19,393 nt of DNA from JAKPNF01 sp031556275. Its GTDB lineage: Bacteria; Verrucomicrobiota; Verrucomicrobiia; Opitutales; JAKPNF01. The notes under the pieces were generated by a model. The model was not told where the DNA came from. It was given only the letters and a program-made list of their open reading frames with translations, and ran no database searches. Below are positions 7,606-14,974 of this stretch, piece by piece. Position numbers and translations under genes: made by a program. Position 1 is the first letter of the stretch; every line of letters begins with the position of its first letter. The stretch is from NCBI GenBank assembly GCA_031556275.1, contig JAVBTG010000004.1, forward strand, positions 1 through 19,393. Direction: 5' to 3'.

Positions 7606-8343
7606 CTACTTCGCCGCCCCTGTTTCAAGATACTTGGCGAACTCGCCGCCGCGGTGGGCGTTCAAAATGGCGCGGGCCACTTTCTGGGCGAGCATGGCGG
7701 AGCCAAACTCGCTGAAATGCACGTCGGCGGGTCGCTGCCACTGTTCCAAATGCGGCAGCGCGGCCCCGTATAGATCGTTCACCAAAATCTTTTTGGCAGC
7801 CATGACTTCCAGCGCCTTTTGGTTGTAGGGCAATTCGGCCTCGGGTAAGCGCCCCATGTTGTCCGGCGCGATGGGGGTCGTCGTGGCAAACACGACGACG
7901 GCGCCCGTGGCGCGCAGCTTGTCGACGAGCGTTTCGAGATTTTTCCCGTACCCCTCAAGCGCGGGTCCCTTGCTCGTGAGATCGTGCAACCCCCAGTTGC
8001 AATGGATGACGGTCCATTGTTTTCCCGCGAGCCACGCGTCCAGCCGCTCCAAGGTGCCGGTGGTGTTGCCGCCGTTGGCGGGCACGCGAAACACGTTGAA
8101 CTTGCCGGCCAGCAGACTGCGCACTTCCGGCGTGTAGCCGATCGAAATGGAATCGCCGATAATCAGCACATTGGGCAGTTTTGGGTTTTCTTTGACAAAC
8201 CGAAAGGCGGGGGTCTCCAACAGGCCGGGATTGGGCAGCGCGGCGCGCCACGAAGCCTGGTCGTCGTAAACGCCGCCCGAAAGCAGGCAGGGCACAAAAG
8301 CGAAAACACCCGACAACAGCGCGAAGACACGGAATTTTTTCAT
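7606..8343 (-). CDS. Secreted SGNH/GDSL-family hydrolase
   Basis: The 245-residue product has a signal peptide (basic start, hydrophobic 6-22). The SGNH blocks are recognisable: block I 'IIGDSISIGY' with catalytic Ser65, block II 'VPANGGNT' near 88-94, block III 'NWGLHD' (116-121) in the N-x-G-x-x-D form, and block V 'DVHFSEFG' with D207 and H209. This is a carbohydrate-esterase-type fold; typical substrates are acetylated sugars or polysaccharides, removed in the periplasm or outside the cell. Block III has His where many family members have Asn before the Asp. It heads a likely two-gene unit with the lactonase-like gene. The substrate is unknown. Confidence 0.8.
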   Translation of the reverse strand: MKKFRVFALLSGVFAFVPCLLSGGVYDDQASWRAALPNPGLLETPAFRFVKENPKLPNVLIIGDSISIGYTPEVRSLLAGKFNVFRVPANGGNTTGTLERLDAWLAGKQWTVIHCNWGLHDLTSKGPALEGYGKNLETLVDKLRATGAVVVFATTTPIAPDNMGRLPEAELPYNQKALEVMAAKKILVNDLYGAALPHLEQWQRPADVHFSEFGSAMLAQKVARAILNAHRGGEFAKYLETGAAK

Positions 8344-8352
8344 GGTATTATT

Positions 8353-8381
8353 TTATTACCCGTTTTCGAATTTCCCGACAA
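8353..8381 (-). promoter_or_regulatory. Candidate promoter of the SGNH hydrolase gene, near-leaderless arrangement
   Basis: On the - strand TTGTCG (8381-8376) and TAATAA (8358-8353) are separated by 17 bp. Only 9 nt separate the -10-like box from the ATG at 8343. The region is AT-rich, so an alternative TAAAAT three bases further on is also possible. No Shine-Dalgarno site is present. Confidence 0.4.
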
Positions 8382-8439
8382 GAACGTAATTCCGGCGAAA
8401 AATAAATCTTTTTTCATGTCTTTTACGGCAAGCGCCCAT

Positions 8440-8465
8440 AAAAAAATCCGCCCCAACCGGAACGG
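8440..8465 (-). terminator. Probable rho-independent terminator after tRNA-His
   Basis: Read on the - strand, arms CCGTTCC (8465-8459) and GGGGCGG (8454-8448) can form a 7-bp stem with two G-U pairs around a GGTT loop. A T run follows (complement of the A run 8440-8446). It lies about 50 bp after the tRNA-His gene in the direction of transcription. Confidence 0.5.
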
Positions 8466-8513
8466 AATTTTTTATTGCCCCGCCGGGAGAAATACCCGCA
8501 AGCGGAGGGAAAA

Positions 8514-8591
<78 letters not shown>

Positions 8592-8607
8592 ATAGCTGAA
8601 AGGATTC

Positions 8608-8636
8608 ATACAATCGTTTCCATGCGCCTGTGTCAA
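8608..8636 (-). promoter_or_regulatory. Promoter of tRNA-His
   Basis: On the - strand a perfect TTGACA (8636-8631) is followed after 17 bp by TTGTAT (8613-8608). The predicted start lies about 10 nt before the mature tRNA 5' end, a normal layout for a tRNA gene. It begins 5 bp past the stop codon of the preceding - strand gene. Confidence 0.6.
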
Positions 8637-8641
8637 GCGCG

Positions 8642-9514
8642 CTATTTCGTCGAGAGGCTTGGCGACTCCTTGCGCAGCGCGTCGAACGTTTTTTCCAATT
8701 CCTCCACCGAGCCGATCTTTAAAAAAATCTCGTACTCAAACACAAGCCCCGGCTTCACCGCAAACGTCCTTATCGGCGCGAAATACGAGCACGCAGGCCC
8801 CTCGTCGCCCGTCTTCCATGCGGCCTGCGCGCGGCGGTAATAGGTAATTTCCTCCGTGCCCGGAAAATACATCCCAACCCCGCGCCCGTCCTTCCCGCCC
8901 ACCAGCGCGGCCCAGTGGCGCGGCGTCTTCACATACTGGTTGCCCTCGGGGATATTTTTGACGCGCTGCAACGCGCCCTCCTTGTCGCGAAAACAAATGC
9001 TGTCCAGCACGGCGTCCGTGAACAGCGCGGGCAATTCCTGATGCCGCGCCTTAAATCCCACCTTCCCCGTATATTCAAATTTATAGCGAATCTTCGCCAC
9101 GTCGCCCTCCAGCGTTATCCACGACTCCATCACGCAGGTGTCCACCGGTTTTCCGGTGGCCCAGTGCGTCGGAACCGTCTTCACGTACAGCGAGTTTTTT
9201 TCCTTCTTAAAATCCAAAATTTTTGACTTCTTCCCCTTCCAGTCTCCCCCCTGAATCGGATTCCAAATCCACGGCGTCCCGTTCCAGTTCGAGCCGTCCG
9301 CGTCGCCGTAATACGACTGCTGCACGCACCGCCCGAGGTCGAAGTGGTTGATCACATTGCTCCCCTTCCCCGCGGAAAACCAAACGACCGCGCCGCCCCC
9401 GTTCATGTCGATGCCGATCTTGGCCTCGCGGTTGTCCAAATATTCAACCTTGGCATGCGCAAACGCGCCCGACAAAAGCGCCATCGCCGTCAAAAACAAA
9501 AACAGTTTTTTCAT
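8642..9514 (-). CDS. Uncharacterised exported protein, probably beta-sandwich (mutarotase-like)
   Basis: The 290-residue product has a clear signal peptide (cleavage near AHA, residue 21). The mature chain is rich in aromatic and beta-strand-forming residues: 'AKIGIDMNGGGAVVWFSAG', 'LGRCVQQSYYGDADGSNWNGTPWIWNPIQGGDWKG', 'ESWITLEGDVAKIRYKFEY' and 'RHQELPALFTDAVLDSICF'. The strings resemble the galactose-mutarotase-like supersandwich fold seen in polysaccharide lyases and sugar epimerases, but no family can be named with certainty. It starts 4 bp after the ABC-F stop and has one of the few clear Shine-Dalgarno sites in the window (GGAGG, 9 nt before the ATG), so it is probably expressed with the ABC-F gene. 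No catalytic residue can be assigned. Confidence 0.65.
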   Translation of the reverse strand: MKKLFLFLTAMALLSGAFAHAKVEYLDNREAKIGIDMNGGGAVVWFSAGKGSNVINHFDLGRCVQQSYYGDADGSNWNGTPWIWNPIQGGDWKGKKSKILDFKKEKNSLYVKTVPTHWATGKPVDTCVMESWITLEGDVAKIRYKFEYTGKVGFKARHQELPALFTDAVLDSICFRDKEGALQRVKNIPEGNQYVKTPRHWAALVGGKDGRGVGMYFPGTEEITYYRRAQAAWKTGDEGPACSYFAPIRTFAVKPGLVFEYEIFLKIGSVEELEKTFDALRKESPSLSTK

Positions 9515-9518
9515 AAAT

Positions 9519-11519
9519 TCAATCCTCCGAAAGTGCCTCAGTTTGCCGAGTCAACTCCTCAATGGCCAGCTCCCAATCCGCATAATGTTGTGAAATCTCC
9601 CCCTTCAACGCCTCATACCGCTTGAGCGTCGCGGCGGCGTCCGCTTGGTTGGCGTAAAAATCAGGCTGCGACATGCGGTCTTCCATCTCGTTTTGCGCCG
9701 CCTCCGCTCGCGCGATTTTTTCCTCCAAGACCGTCGCCTTTTTCTTAAACGGTGCCAGCGCCTCCATCTTGCGCGCGGCGATGGAGCGCTTTTCTTTCGC
9801 GCTCAGCGGCCTGTCCGCCGCCTCCGCATTATTACCACCGCGCCCACCGCCCGACAACCGTGCCACCCCGTCCGCCGTTCCTGCCGCCTTTTCCAAGCGC
9901 ACCTTTTCGGCATAATCGCTGACGTTTCCCAAAAACGTCCGCAACCCCCCGTGCGAAACCTCGATCACCTTGTTCACCAGCGGGTCGACAAAATCGCGGT
10001 CGTGGCTGACGATGACGACGGTGCCCTCATATGCCTGAATCGCCTGCTGCAACACGCGCTTGGAACGCATGTCCAAATGGTTCGTCGGCTCGTCCAAAAT
10101 CAAAAAATTAAACGCCTTTAACAGCATCTTCGCCAGCGCCAGACGGTTCTTCTCCCCGCCCGAAAGCACGCGCACGGGCTTTAGCGCGTTGTCGCCCGAG
10201 AGCATGAACGATCCCAGCAAATCCCGCGCCCGCCGCTCCTGCCCGGGAGGCGCGGCGGACTCCGCCTCCTCCAGCGCCGTCATCGCGGGGTTCAGCTCGT
10301 CCGCCTGATGCTGCGCGAAATAAGAAAGCGTCACGTTGTGCCCCAGCTCGCGCACGCCTTTGTCAAAATCAAGCGCCCCCGCCATGATGCGCACGAGCGT
10401 GGATTTGCCCGCCCCGTTGATCCCTGCGATGGCCACGCGCTCGCCCCGCTCGATCTGCAGGCCGATATTTTTCAACACCGTGTGCGCCCCGTAGCTTTTG
10501 CTCACCCCTTCCATGCGAAAGGCGATCCGCCCGCTGCGCTCCGGCTGCGGGAAGGAAAACGCGATCTGGCCCTCCTCTTGGTCCACCTCGATCCGCTCCA
10601 CTTTTTCGAGCGCCTTCACGCGGCTTTGCACCTGCGCCGCCTTGGAGCTCTTGGCGCGAAAACGCTCGATGAAGCGCTCCACCTTTTCGATCGAACGCGC
10701 CTGGCTTTTCGCCGCGTGCTCCAACTGCGCCCGCCGCTCGGCCGACGTCTTTTCGTAAAAAGAATAATTGCCGCTGTACGTCTCCATGCGCCCGCGCCCC
10801 AGCGCCAAGGTGCGGTTGGTCAAACTGTCGAGAAACCGGCGGTCATGGCTCACCAAAATAATCGCGCCGCGATAACTTTTAAGGTACTGCTCCAGCCACA
10901 CGACGGACTCGATGTCCAAATGGTTCGTCGGCTCGTCGAGCATCAGCAGCGACGGCGAGCGCAGCAGCAGCTTCGCCAGCGCGATGCGCATCTGCCACCC
11001 GCCCGAAAACTCGCCGCAGTGCCGCCCCATGTCTTTTTGCTCAAACCCCAACCCGTGCAACACGCGCTCGACGCGCGACTTGAGCTTGTCCGCCTCCGCG
11101 TCCTGCAGGGCGTGTTCCAACCGCCCGATCAACTCGAGCGTCTCCAAATAAACATCCGAGCCGTCCTCCAAGTCATGCAGCGACGCCGACGCCTCGTCCA
11201 AACGCCGCCGCATCCCCAGCACATCCTCGAACGCGCCCTCAGCCTCCGCGTACAGCGCCTTGTCGCCCGCGCTCAAAATTTCCTGCGGCAGATAACCGAC
11301 GGTCATGCCCTTGGGCGTCAAAATCTCGCCGCTTTCAATCTGCTCCCGCCCCGCGAGCACTCTTAGTAAAGTCGTCTTTCCCGCACCGTTCGAGCCGACC
11401 AGCCCGATGCGGTCGTCCTTGTGGATGGCAAAGCCGATGCGGTCGAACAACGTTCGGTCGCCGTAGCGCAAAAGGACGTCCTTAAAATGAATCACGGATA
11501 AAAAACCATCGAAAGCCAT
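9519..11519 (-). CDS. ABC-F family ATPase (Uup/YheS-like ribosome-associated protein)
   Basis: With the chosen start the product has 666 residues and two ABC domains without membrane segments. Domain 1 has Walker A 'GSNGAGKTT' (42-50), signature 'FSGGWQMRIALAKLLL' and Walker B 'LLMLDEPTNHLD'. Domain 2 has 'GINGAGKST', 'LSGGEKNRLALAKMLL' and 'FLILDEPTNHLD'. Between them lies the charged ABC-F linker ('ERRAQLEHAAKSQARSIEKVERFIERFRAKSSKAAQVQSRVKAL'), and the C-terminal ~100 residues form a basic/acidic coiled coil as in Uup and YheS. These cytosolic proteins act on the ribosome in translation or in resolving stalls. The start is uncertain: a GTG at 11495 ('VIHFKDVLLRYGDRTLF') matches the usual family N-terminus, while the ORF can extend to 11597. 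It is divergent from pgi. Confidence 0.88.
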   Translation of the reverse strand: MAFDGFLSVIHFKDVLLRYGDRTLFDRIGFAIHKDDRIGLVGSNGAGKTTLLRVLAGREQIESGEILTPKGMTVGYLPQEILSAGDKALYAEAEGAFEDVLGMRRRLDEASASLHDLEDGSDVYLETLELIGRLEHALQDAEADKLKSRVERVLHGLGFEQKDMGRHCGEFSGGWQMRIALAKLLLRSPSLLMLDEPTNHLDIESVVWLEQYLKSYRGAIILVSHDRRFLDSLTNRTLALGRGRMETYSGNYSFYEKTSAERRAQLEHAAKSQARSIEKVERFIERFRAKSSKAAQVQSRVKALEKVERIEVDQEEGQIAFSFPQPERSGRIAFRMEGVSKSYGAHTVLKNIGLQIERGERVAIAGINGAGKSTLVRIMAGALDFDKGVRELGHNVTLSYFAQHQADELNPAMTALEEAESAAPPGQERRARDLLGSFMLSGDNALKPVRVLSGGEKNRLALAKMLLKAFNFLILDEPTNHLDMRSKRVLQQAIQAYEGTVVIVSHDRDFVDPLVNKVIEVSHGGLRTFLGNVSDYAEKVRLEKAAGTADGVARLSGGGRGGNNAEAADRPLSAKEKRSIAARKMEALAPFKKKATVLEEKIARAEAAQNEMEDRMSQPDFYANQADAAATLKRYEALKGEISQHYADWELAIEELTRQTEALSED

Positions 11520-11563
11520 GCGCCCCGCCGAGTCAATCCGTTTGCCGATCGCCGCAAAGAATC

Positions 11564-11593
11564 TTGCGCACGGGGACGCCTTCCACCTACAAT
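11564..11593 (+). promoter_or_regulatory. Promoter of pgi, leaderless arrangement
   Basis: TTGCGC (11564-11569) and a good -10 box TACAAT (11588-11593) are separated by 18 bp. The ATG at 11603 begins 9 nt after the -10 box, so the mRNA should start about 2-3 nt before the start codon or at it. This also rules out the longer reading frame from 11564, which would start inside the -35 box. Confidence 0.55.
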
Positions 11594-11602
11594 TCACCCG
11601 CT

Positions 11603-13189
11603 ATGACCGACACCAACTGGGCCCTCTACCAAAAGCACACGCTCGCCTTCGAAAAGGAGGCGTTCTGCATCGACGTGAGCCGGGTGAATTTCCCCGAAGA
11701 CTTTATTGAAAAAATGCGCCCGGCCATGGCGAAAGCTTTTGCCGACATGCGCGCGCTGGAAAAAGGCGCGATCGCCAACCCGGACGAAAACCGCATGGTC
11801 GGCCACTACTGGCTGCGCGCGCCCGAGCTGGCGCCCTCCCCTGAAATCACGCGCGAGATCACCCAAATCGTCTCCGACATCAAAGCCTTCGCCGACAAAG
11901 TCCACAGCGGCGAGGTGCGCGGCGAAAAGGGCCCCTTCAAAAACGTCCTGTGCATAGGCATCGGCGGCTCCGCCCTCGGCCCGCAGTTCGTCGCCCAAGC
12001 CCTCGGCGCCCCCGCGGCGGACAAGATGAAAGTCTACTTTTTCGACAACACCGATCCGGACGGCATGGACATCGTGCTCGACCAATTGGACGGCCGCCTC
12101 GACGAAACCCTGGTCGTCGTCATCTCCAAATCCGGCGGCACCCCCGAGCCGCGCAACGGCCTGATGGAGGCGCAGGAGGCCTACGCCGAAGCCGGTCTCA
12201 CTTTCGCCGAACACGCCGTGGCGACGACGGGCGTGGGCAGCCACCTCGACAAAACCGCGCAGGCCGACGGCTTTTTGGCCCGCTTCCCGATGTGGGACTG
12301 GGTGGGAGGCCGCACGAGCGAGCTTGGCCCCGTCGGCCTGCTCCCCGCCGCCTTGCAGGGCATCGACATCGACGCCCTTTTGGCGGGCGCCGCCGAGATG
12401 GACGCGCTCACCCGCGCCGATTCCATCGAGCAAAACCCGGCCGCCCTCCTCGCCTTGGCTTGGCACCACCTGACGGGCGGCAAAGGCCAAAAGGACATGG
12501 TGCTCTTGCCTTATAAAGACCGCCTGCTCTTGCTCTCGCGCTATCTGCAGCAGCTCATCATGGAGTCGCTGGGCAAAGAAAAAGACTTGGACGGCAACAT
12601 CGTCAACCAGGGCATTTCCGTCTACGGCAACAAAGGCTCGACGGACCAGCACGCCTACGTCCAGCAGTTGCGCGACGGGGTCGACAATTTCTTCGTCACT
12701 TTTATCGAAGTGCTCAAAGACCGCGCGGGCCCGTCCGTCGAGGTCGAGCCCGGCATCACTTCCGGCGACTATCTCGAGGGCTTCCTCCTGGGCACCCGTC
12801 AGGCCTTGGCCGAAAAAGGCCGCGCCAGCGTCACCTTGACGGTCGACGCCGTCACGCCCCGCTGCGTCGGCCAATTGATCGCCCTGTTTGAGCGCGCCGT
12901 GGGCCTGTACGCCTCGCTCGTCAACATCAACGCCTACCACCAGCCGGGGGTCGAAGCGGGCAAGAAAGCGGCGGCGGCCATCTTGGACGTCCAACGCAAA
13001 ATATTGGCCTTTTTGCGCCAAAACCCGGGAAAAACCTATACCGCCGAGACCCTCGCCAAGGATTTAGAACTTGAACAGGACATCGAATTGGTTTTTAAAT
13101 TGCTGAATCACCTTTCGGCAAACCCCGATAAGAAGGTGCGCCGCACGCCCGGCAACCATTATTTTCAGGCGAGCTACACCTCTCTCTAA
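11603..13189 (+). CDS. pgi: Glucose-6-phosphate isomerase
   Basis: The 528-residue product is a full-length phosphoglucose isomerase, which interconverts glucose-6-phosphate and fructose-6-phosphate in glycolysis and gluconeogenesis. Visible motifs are 'NRMVGHYWLR', the sugar-phosphate SIS motif 'IGIGGSALGPQFV', 'VVISKSGGTPEPRNG', 'GGRTSELGPVGLL', 'GNKGSTDQHAYVQQLRDG' with the catalytic-histidine region, and 'NAYHQPGVEAGKKAA' with the conserved lysine. Length and motif wording match the cyanobacterial/plastid type. The last ~65 residues ('VQRKILAFLRQNPGKTYTAETLAKDLEL...ELVFKLLNHLSAN') look like a small winged-helix-like extension, which I recall in that subfamily too. The start at 11603 is chosen over 11564 because of the promoter. 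It leads into the coiled-coil gene 25 bp downstream. Confidence 0.95.
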   Translation: MTDTNWALYQKHTLAFEKEAFCIDVSRVNFPEDFIEKMRPAMAKAFADMRALEKGAIANPDENRMVGHYWLRAPELAPSPEITREITQIVSDIKAFADKVHSGEVRGEKGPFKNVLCIGIGGSALGPQFVAQALGAPAADKMKVYFFDNTDPDGMDIVLDQLDGRLDETLVVVISKSGGTPEPRNGLMEAQEAYAEAGLTFAEHAVATTGVGSHLDKTAQADGFLARFPMWDWVGGRTSELGPVGLLPAALQGIDIDALLAGAAEMDALTRADSIEQNPAALLALAWHHLTGGKGQKDMVLLPYKDRLLLLSRYLQQLIMESLGKEKDLDGNIVNQGISVYGNKGSTDQHAYVQQLRDGVDNFFVTFIEVLKDRAGPSVEVEPGITSGDYLEGFLLGTRQALAEKGRASVTLTVDAVTPRCVGQLIALFERAVGLYASLVNINAYHQPGVEAGKKAAAAILDVQRKILAFLRQNPGKTYTAETLAKDLELEQDIELVFKLLNHLSANPDKKVRRTPGNHYFQASYTSL

Positions 13190-13214
13190 ACCCAAGCAAG
13201 CAACGAACCCCTAT

Positions 13215-14000
13215 ATGAACGCACTATCTCTGATACTCCGCGTGGTCGCCGTCCTCGGCGCCTGCGCCGCCGCTTATTTCTTCTTTGATGTCAAAGGCCA
13301 GCTGAAGGACAGCTCCGCGAAGCTGGACGCCGCGAAGAAAGCCGCGACCGAGCAGACGGCCGCCATCACCACGGAGAAGAACGCCCTTTCCGACCAGGTC
13401 GGCAAGCTCGAAACGGAGAAGCGCGACTTGGAAGTGCGCCTCAACGACGAAAAGCGCCGCGTTTCCGACCTGAATACCACGATGGTGCAAAGCCGCAACG
13501 ACCTGGCCCGCATCCAGCAGGAAAACCGTGACAGGCAAAACGAGCTGACCGGCTTACAGAGCAAGTACGACTCGATGCAGACCGAGCTAAAGGCCCTGCG
13601 CGCCCAAGGTTCGCCCGACGCCCTCACCGCCCGCGTGACGGAGCTGGAGACCCAGAACGCCGACTTGGCCGCCCAGTTGGCCGCCGCCAAGACGACCGTC
13701 GCCAAGGCTCCCACCGCCAACGGCGCCGAAGCCGCCGCTCCTGCCGCTGCCGAAGCCAAGGATTTGGTCATCGACGGCACCTACACCGTCCTTTACTCCG
13801 ACCGCGGCGACAAGCACATGGTGCTGAACCTCGGCGAAGACAACGGCCTGAAGGCCGGCATGGTTCTCTCGCTGGTGCGCAACGACAAACCCTACGGCGA
13901 CGTTGTCGTCAAGAGCGTGCGCCCCGAAATGACGGTCGTGTACAGCGACAAGAGCCTACTGCGCGCGGGCGATTTCGTGAAAATCAGCGCCGCGAAGTAA
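13215..14000 (+). CDS. Membrane-anchored coiled-coil protein of unknown function
   Basis: The 261-residue product has an N-terminal hydrophobic segment (about residues 5-24) with no obvious cleavage site, so it is probably an inner-membrane anchor. Residues about 28-160 form a long heptad-rich coiled coil dense in Glu, Lys and Gln. An Ala/Pro-rich linker (about 160-182) follows. The last ~75 residues form a compact beta-type domain: 'LVIDGTYTVLYSDRGDKHMVLNLGEDNGLKAGMVLSLVRNDKPYGDVVVKSVRPEMTVVYS'. The 'NLGEDNGLKAGM' phrase resembles small beta-barrel domains in envelope and flagellar accessory proteins, but no family is assigned. It lies 25 bp behind pgi and 22 bp before a small lipoprotein gene; a periplasmic scaffolding role is only a guess. 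Confidence 0.75.
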   Translation: MNALSLILRVVAVLGACAAAYFFFDVKGQLKDSSAKLDAAKKAATEQTAAITTEKNALSDQVGKLETEKRDLEVRLNDEKRRVSDLNTTMVQSRNDLARIQQENRDRQNELTGLQSKYDSMQTELKALRAQGSPDALTARVTELETQNADLAAQLAAAKTTVAKAPTANGAEAAAPAAAEAKDLVIDGTYTVLYSDRGDKHMVLNLGEDNGLKAGMVLSLVRNDKPYGDVVVKSVRPEMTVVYSDKSLLRAGDFVKISAAK

Positions 14001-14022
14001 CCTTTTTGTTTTGATATTGGCA

Positions 14023-14205
14023 ATGAGCCGCACCTGCCGTTCTATTCTCTGGCTTTTGGCCGCCCTCTTCGGCATGCTGTGCCTGACGGGGTGCGAGTCC
14101 GACAAAGCCTCGAACAACGCGCAGACCCAAGTTCCTTGGAGCCGCCCCACCCAATGGGAAGGCGGCCTCCCCGGCATGATGGGCGCGGGCGGCATGGGCC
14201 GCTAA
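14023..14205 (+). CDS. Small lipoprotein (60 aa)
   Basis: A type II signal peptide is clear: 'MSRTCRSILWLLAALFGMLCLTGCESDK', with lipobox LTGC and the lipidated cysteine near residue 24. The mature part is only about 37 residues and ends in a Gly/Met-rich tail ('GGLPGMMGAGGMGR'). A TTG at 14011 could add four residues, but the ATG gives the better signal peptide. It follows the coiled-coil gene and is closed by a strong terminator, so it is probably the last gene of the pgi transcript. No family recognised. Confidence 0.7.
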   Translation: MSRTCRSILWLLAALFGMLCLTGCESDKASNNAQTQVPWSRPTQWEGGLPGMMGAGGMGR

Positions 14206-14222
14206 ATTGCCATTCACCTTTC

Positions 14223-14255
14223 AAAAGCGCGGTCAATGCTGACCGCGCTTTTTTT
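14223..14255 (+). terminator. Rho-independent terminator
   Basis: Perfect 13-bp arms AAAAGCGCGGTCA (14223-14235) and TGACCGCGCTTTT (14240-14252) flank an ATGC loop and run into a T tract ending at 14255. It lies 17 bp after the lipoprotein stop. Confidence 0.9.
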
Positions 14256-14272
14256 GACCCGTTGTTTTAATC

Positions 14273-14974
14273 ATGGATTTTGAAATCGAAAAGAACACCC
14301 TCTACGTCGTCGCCACCCCGTTGGGGAATTTGGGCGACCTGAGCGAGCGCGCCCGCGCGGTGCTGCGCGGCTGCGACTTGGTCGCCTGCGAGGACACGCG
14401 CACCTCCCGCCGCCTGCTCGACCATATCGGGAGCACGGCCCCGACCCTCGCCTACCACGAGCATAACGAACGCGAGACCGCGGCCAACCTAGCCGACAAA
14501 ATCGAGAACGGCGCGTCGATCGCGCTCGTGAGCGACGCAGGGACCCCCAACATCAGCGACCCGGGCTTTCGCGTCGTGCGCGAGTGCCGCCGCCGGGGCC
14601 TGCGCGTGGTGCCCGTGCCGGGCCCCTGCGCGCTCGTGGCGGCCCTGTGCGCCTCGGGCCTGCCGACCCACGCCTTTTACTACGCGGGCTTTCTCGCCCC
14701 CAAAAGCGCGGCCCGCCTGCGCTTCCTCGAGGCCAACAAGGCGGCGGAGCACACGCTCGTCGTCTACGAGTCCTGCCACCGCATCGCGGCCTTCGCCCGC
14801 GAAATCGCCGAAACGCTCGGCCCCGCGCGCACCGTGTGCCTGGCCCGCGAGATCACGAAGCTGCACGAGACCTTTCTGACAGGCCCGGCGGCGGAAGTGG
14901 CTTCCAAACTCAAAGGCAACCAACTCAAGGGCGAATTCGTCGTCCTGATCGCCCCCGAAGGATACACCCTGTGA
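14273..14974 (+). CDS. rsmI: 16S rRNA (cytidine(1402)-2'-O)-methyltransferase RsmI
   Basis: The 233-residue product is a tetrapyrrole-methylase-fold enzyme that methylates the ribose of C1402 in the 16S rRNA decoding centre using S-adenosylmethionine. Motifs are 'YVVATPLGNLGDLSERA' (11-27), 'CEDTRTSRRLL' (39-49), 'YHEHNERE' (61-68), 'LVSDAGTPNISDPG' (85-98), 'PVPGPCALVAAL' (114-125), 'YESCHRI' and 'LAREITKLHETFLTG'. It is about 50 residues shorter than the E. coli enzyme (about 286 aa) and lacks its C-terminal domain; the frame ends cleanly, so this is probably a natural short form. It overlaps the Ppx/GppA gene by 4 bp (GTGA), so the two are translationally coupled. Confidence 0.93.
   Translation: MDFEIEKNTLYVVATPLGNLGDLSERARAVLRGCDLVACEDTRTSRRLLDHIGSTAPTLAYHEHNERETAANLADKIENGASIALVSDAGTPNISDPGFRVVRECRRRGLRVVPVPGPCALVAALCASGLPTHAFYYAGFLAPKSAARLRFLEANKAAEHTLVVYESCHRIAAFAREIAETLGPARTVCLAREITKLHETFLTGPAAEVASKLKGNQLKGEFVVLIAPEGYTL

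Noticed and set aside
10308..11366. 352-codon open frame on the + strand opposite the ABC-F gene
   Set aside because: Shadow of the ABC-F gene; the Walker motifs on the - strand settle the coding strand.
11594..13021. 475-codon open frame on the - strand opposite pgi
   Set aside because: It mirrors the high-GC coding pattern of pgi, has Val/Gly/Ala/Arg-rich content without motifs, and pgi is unambiguous on the other strand.
14584..14970. Longer N-terminal extension of the Ppx/GppA frame
   Set aside because: This part is Arg/Pro-rich read-through inside rsmI; the family N-terminus 'VIDIGSNT' begins just after the GTG at 14971.
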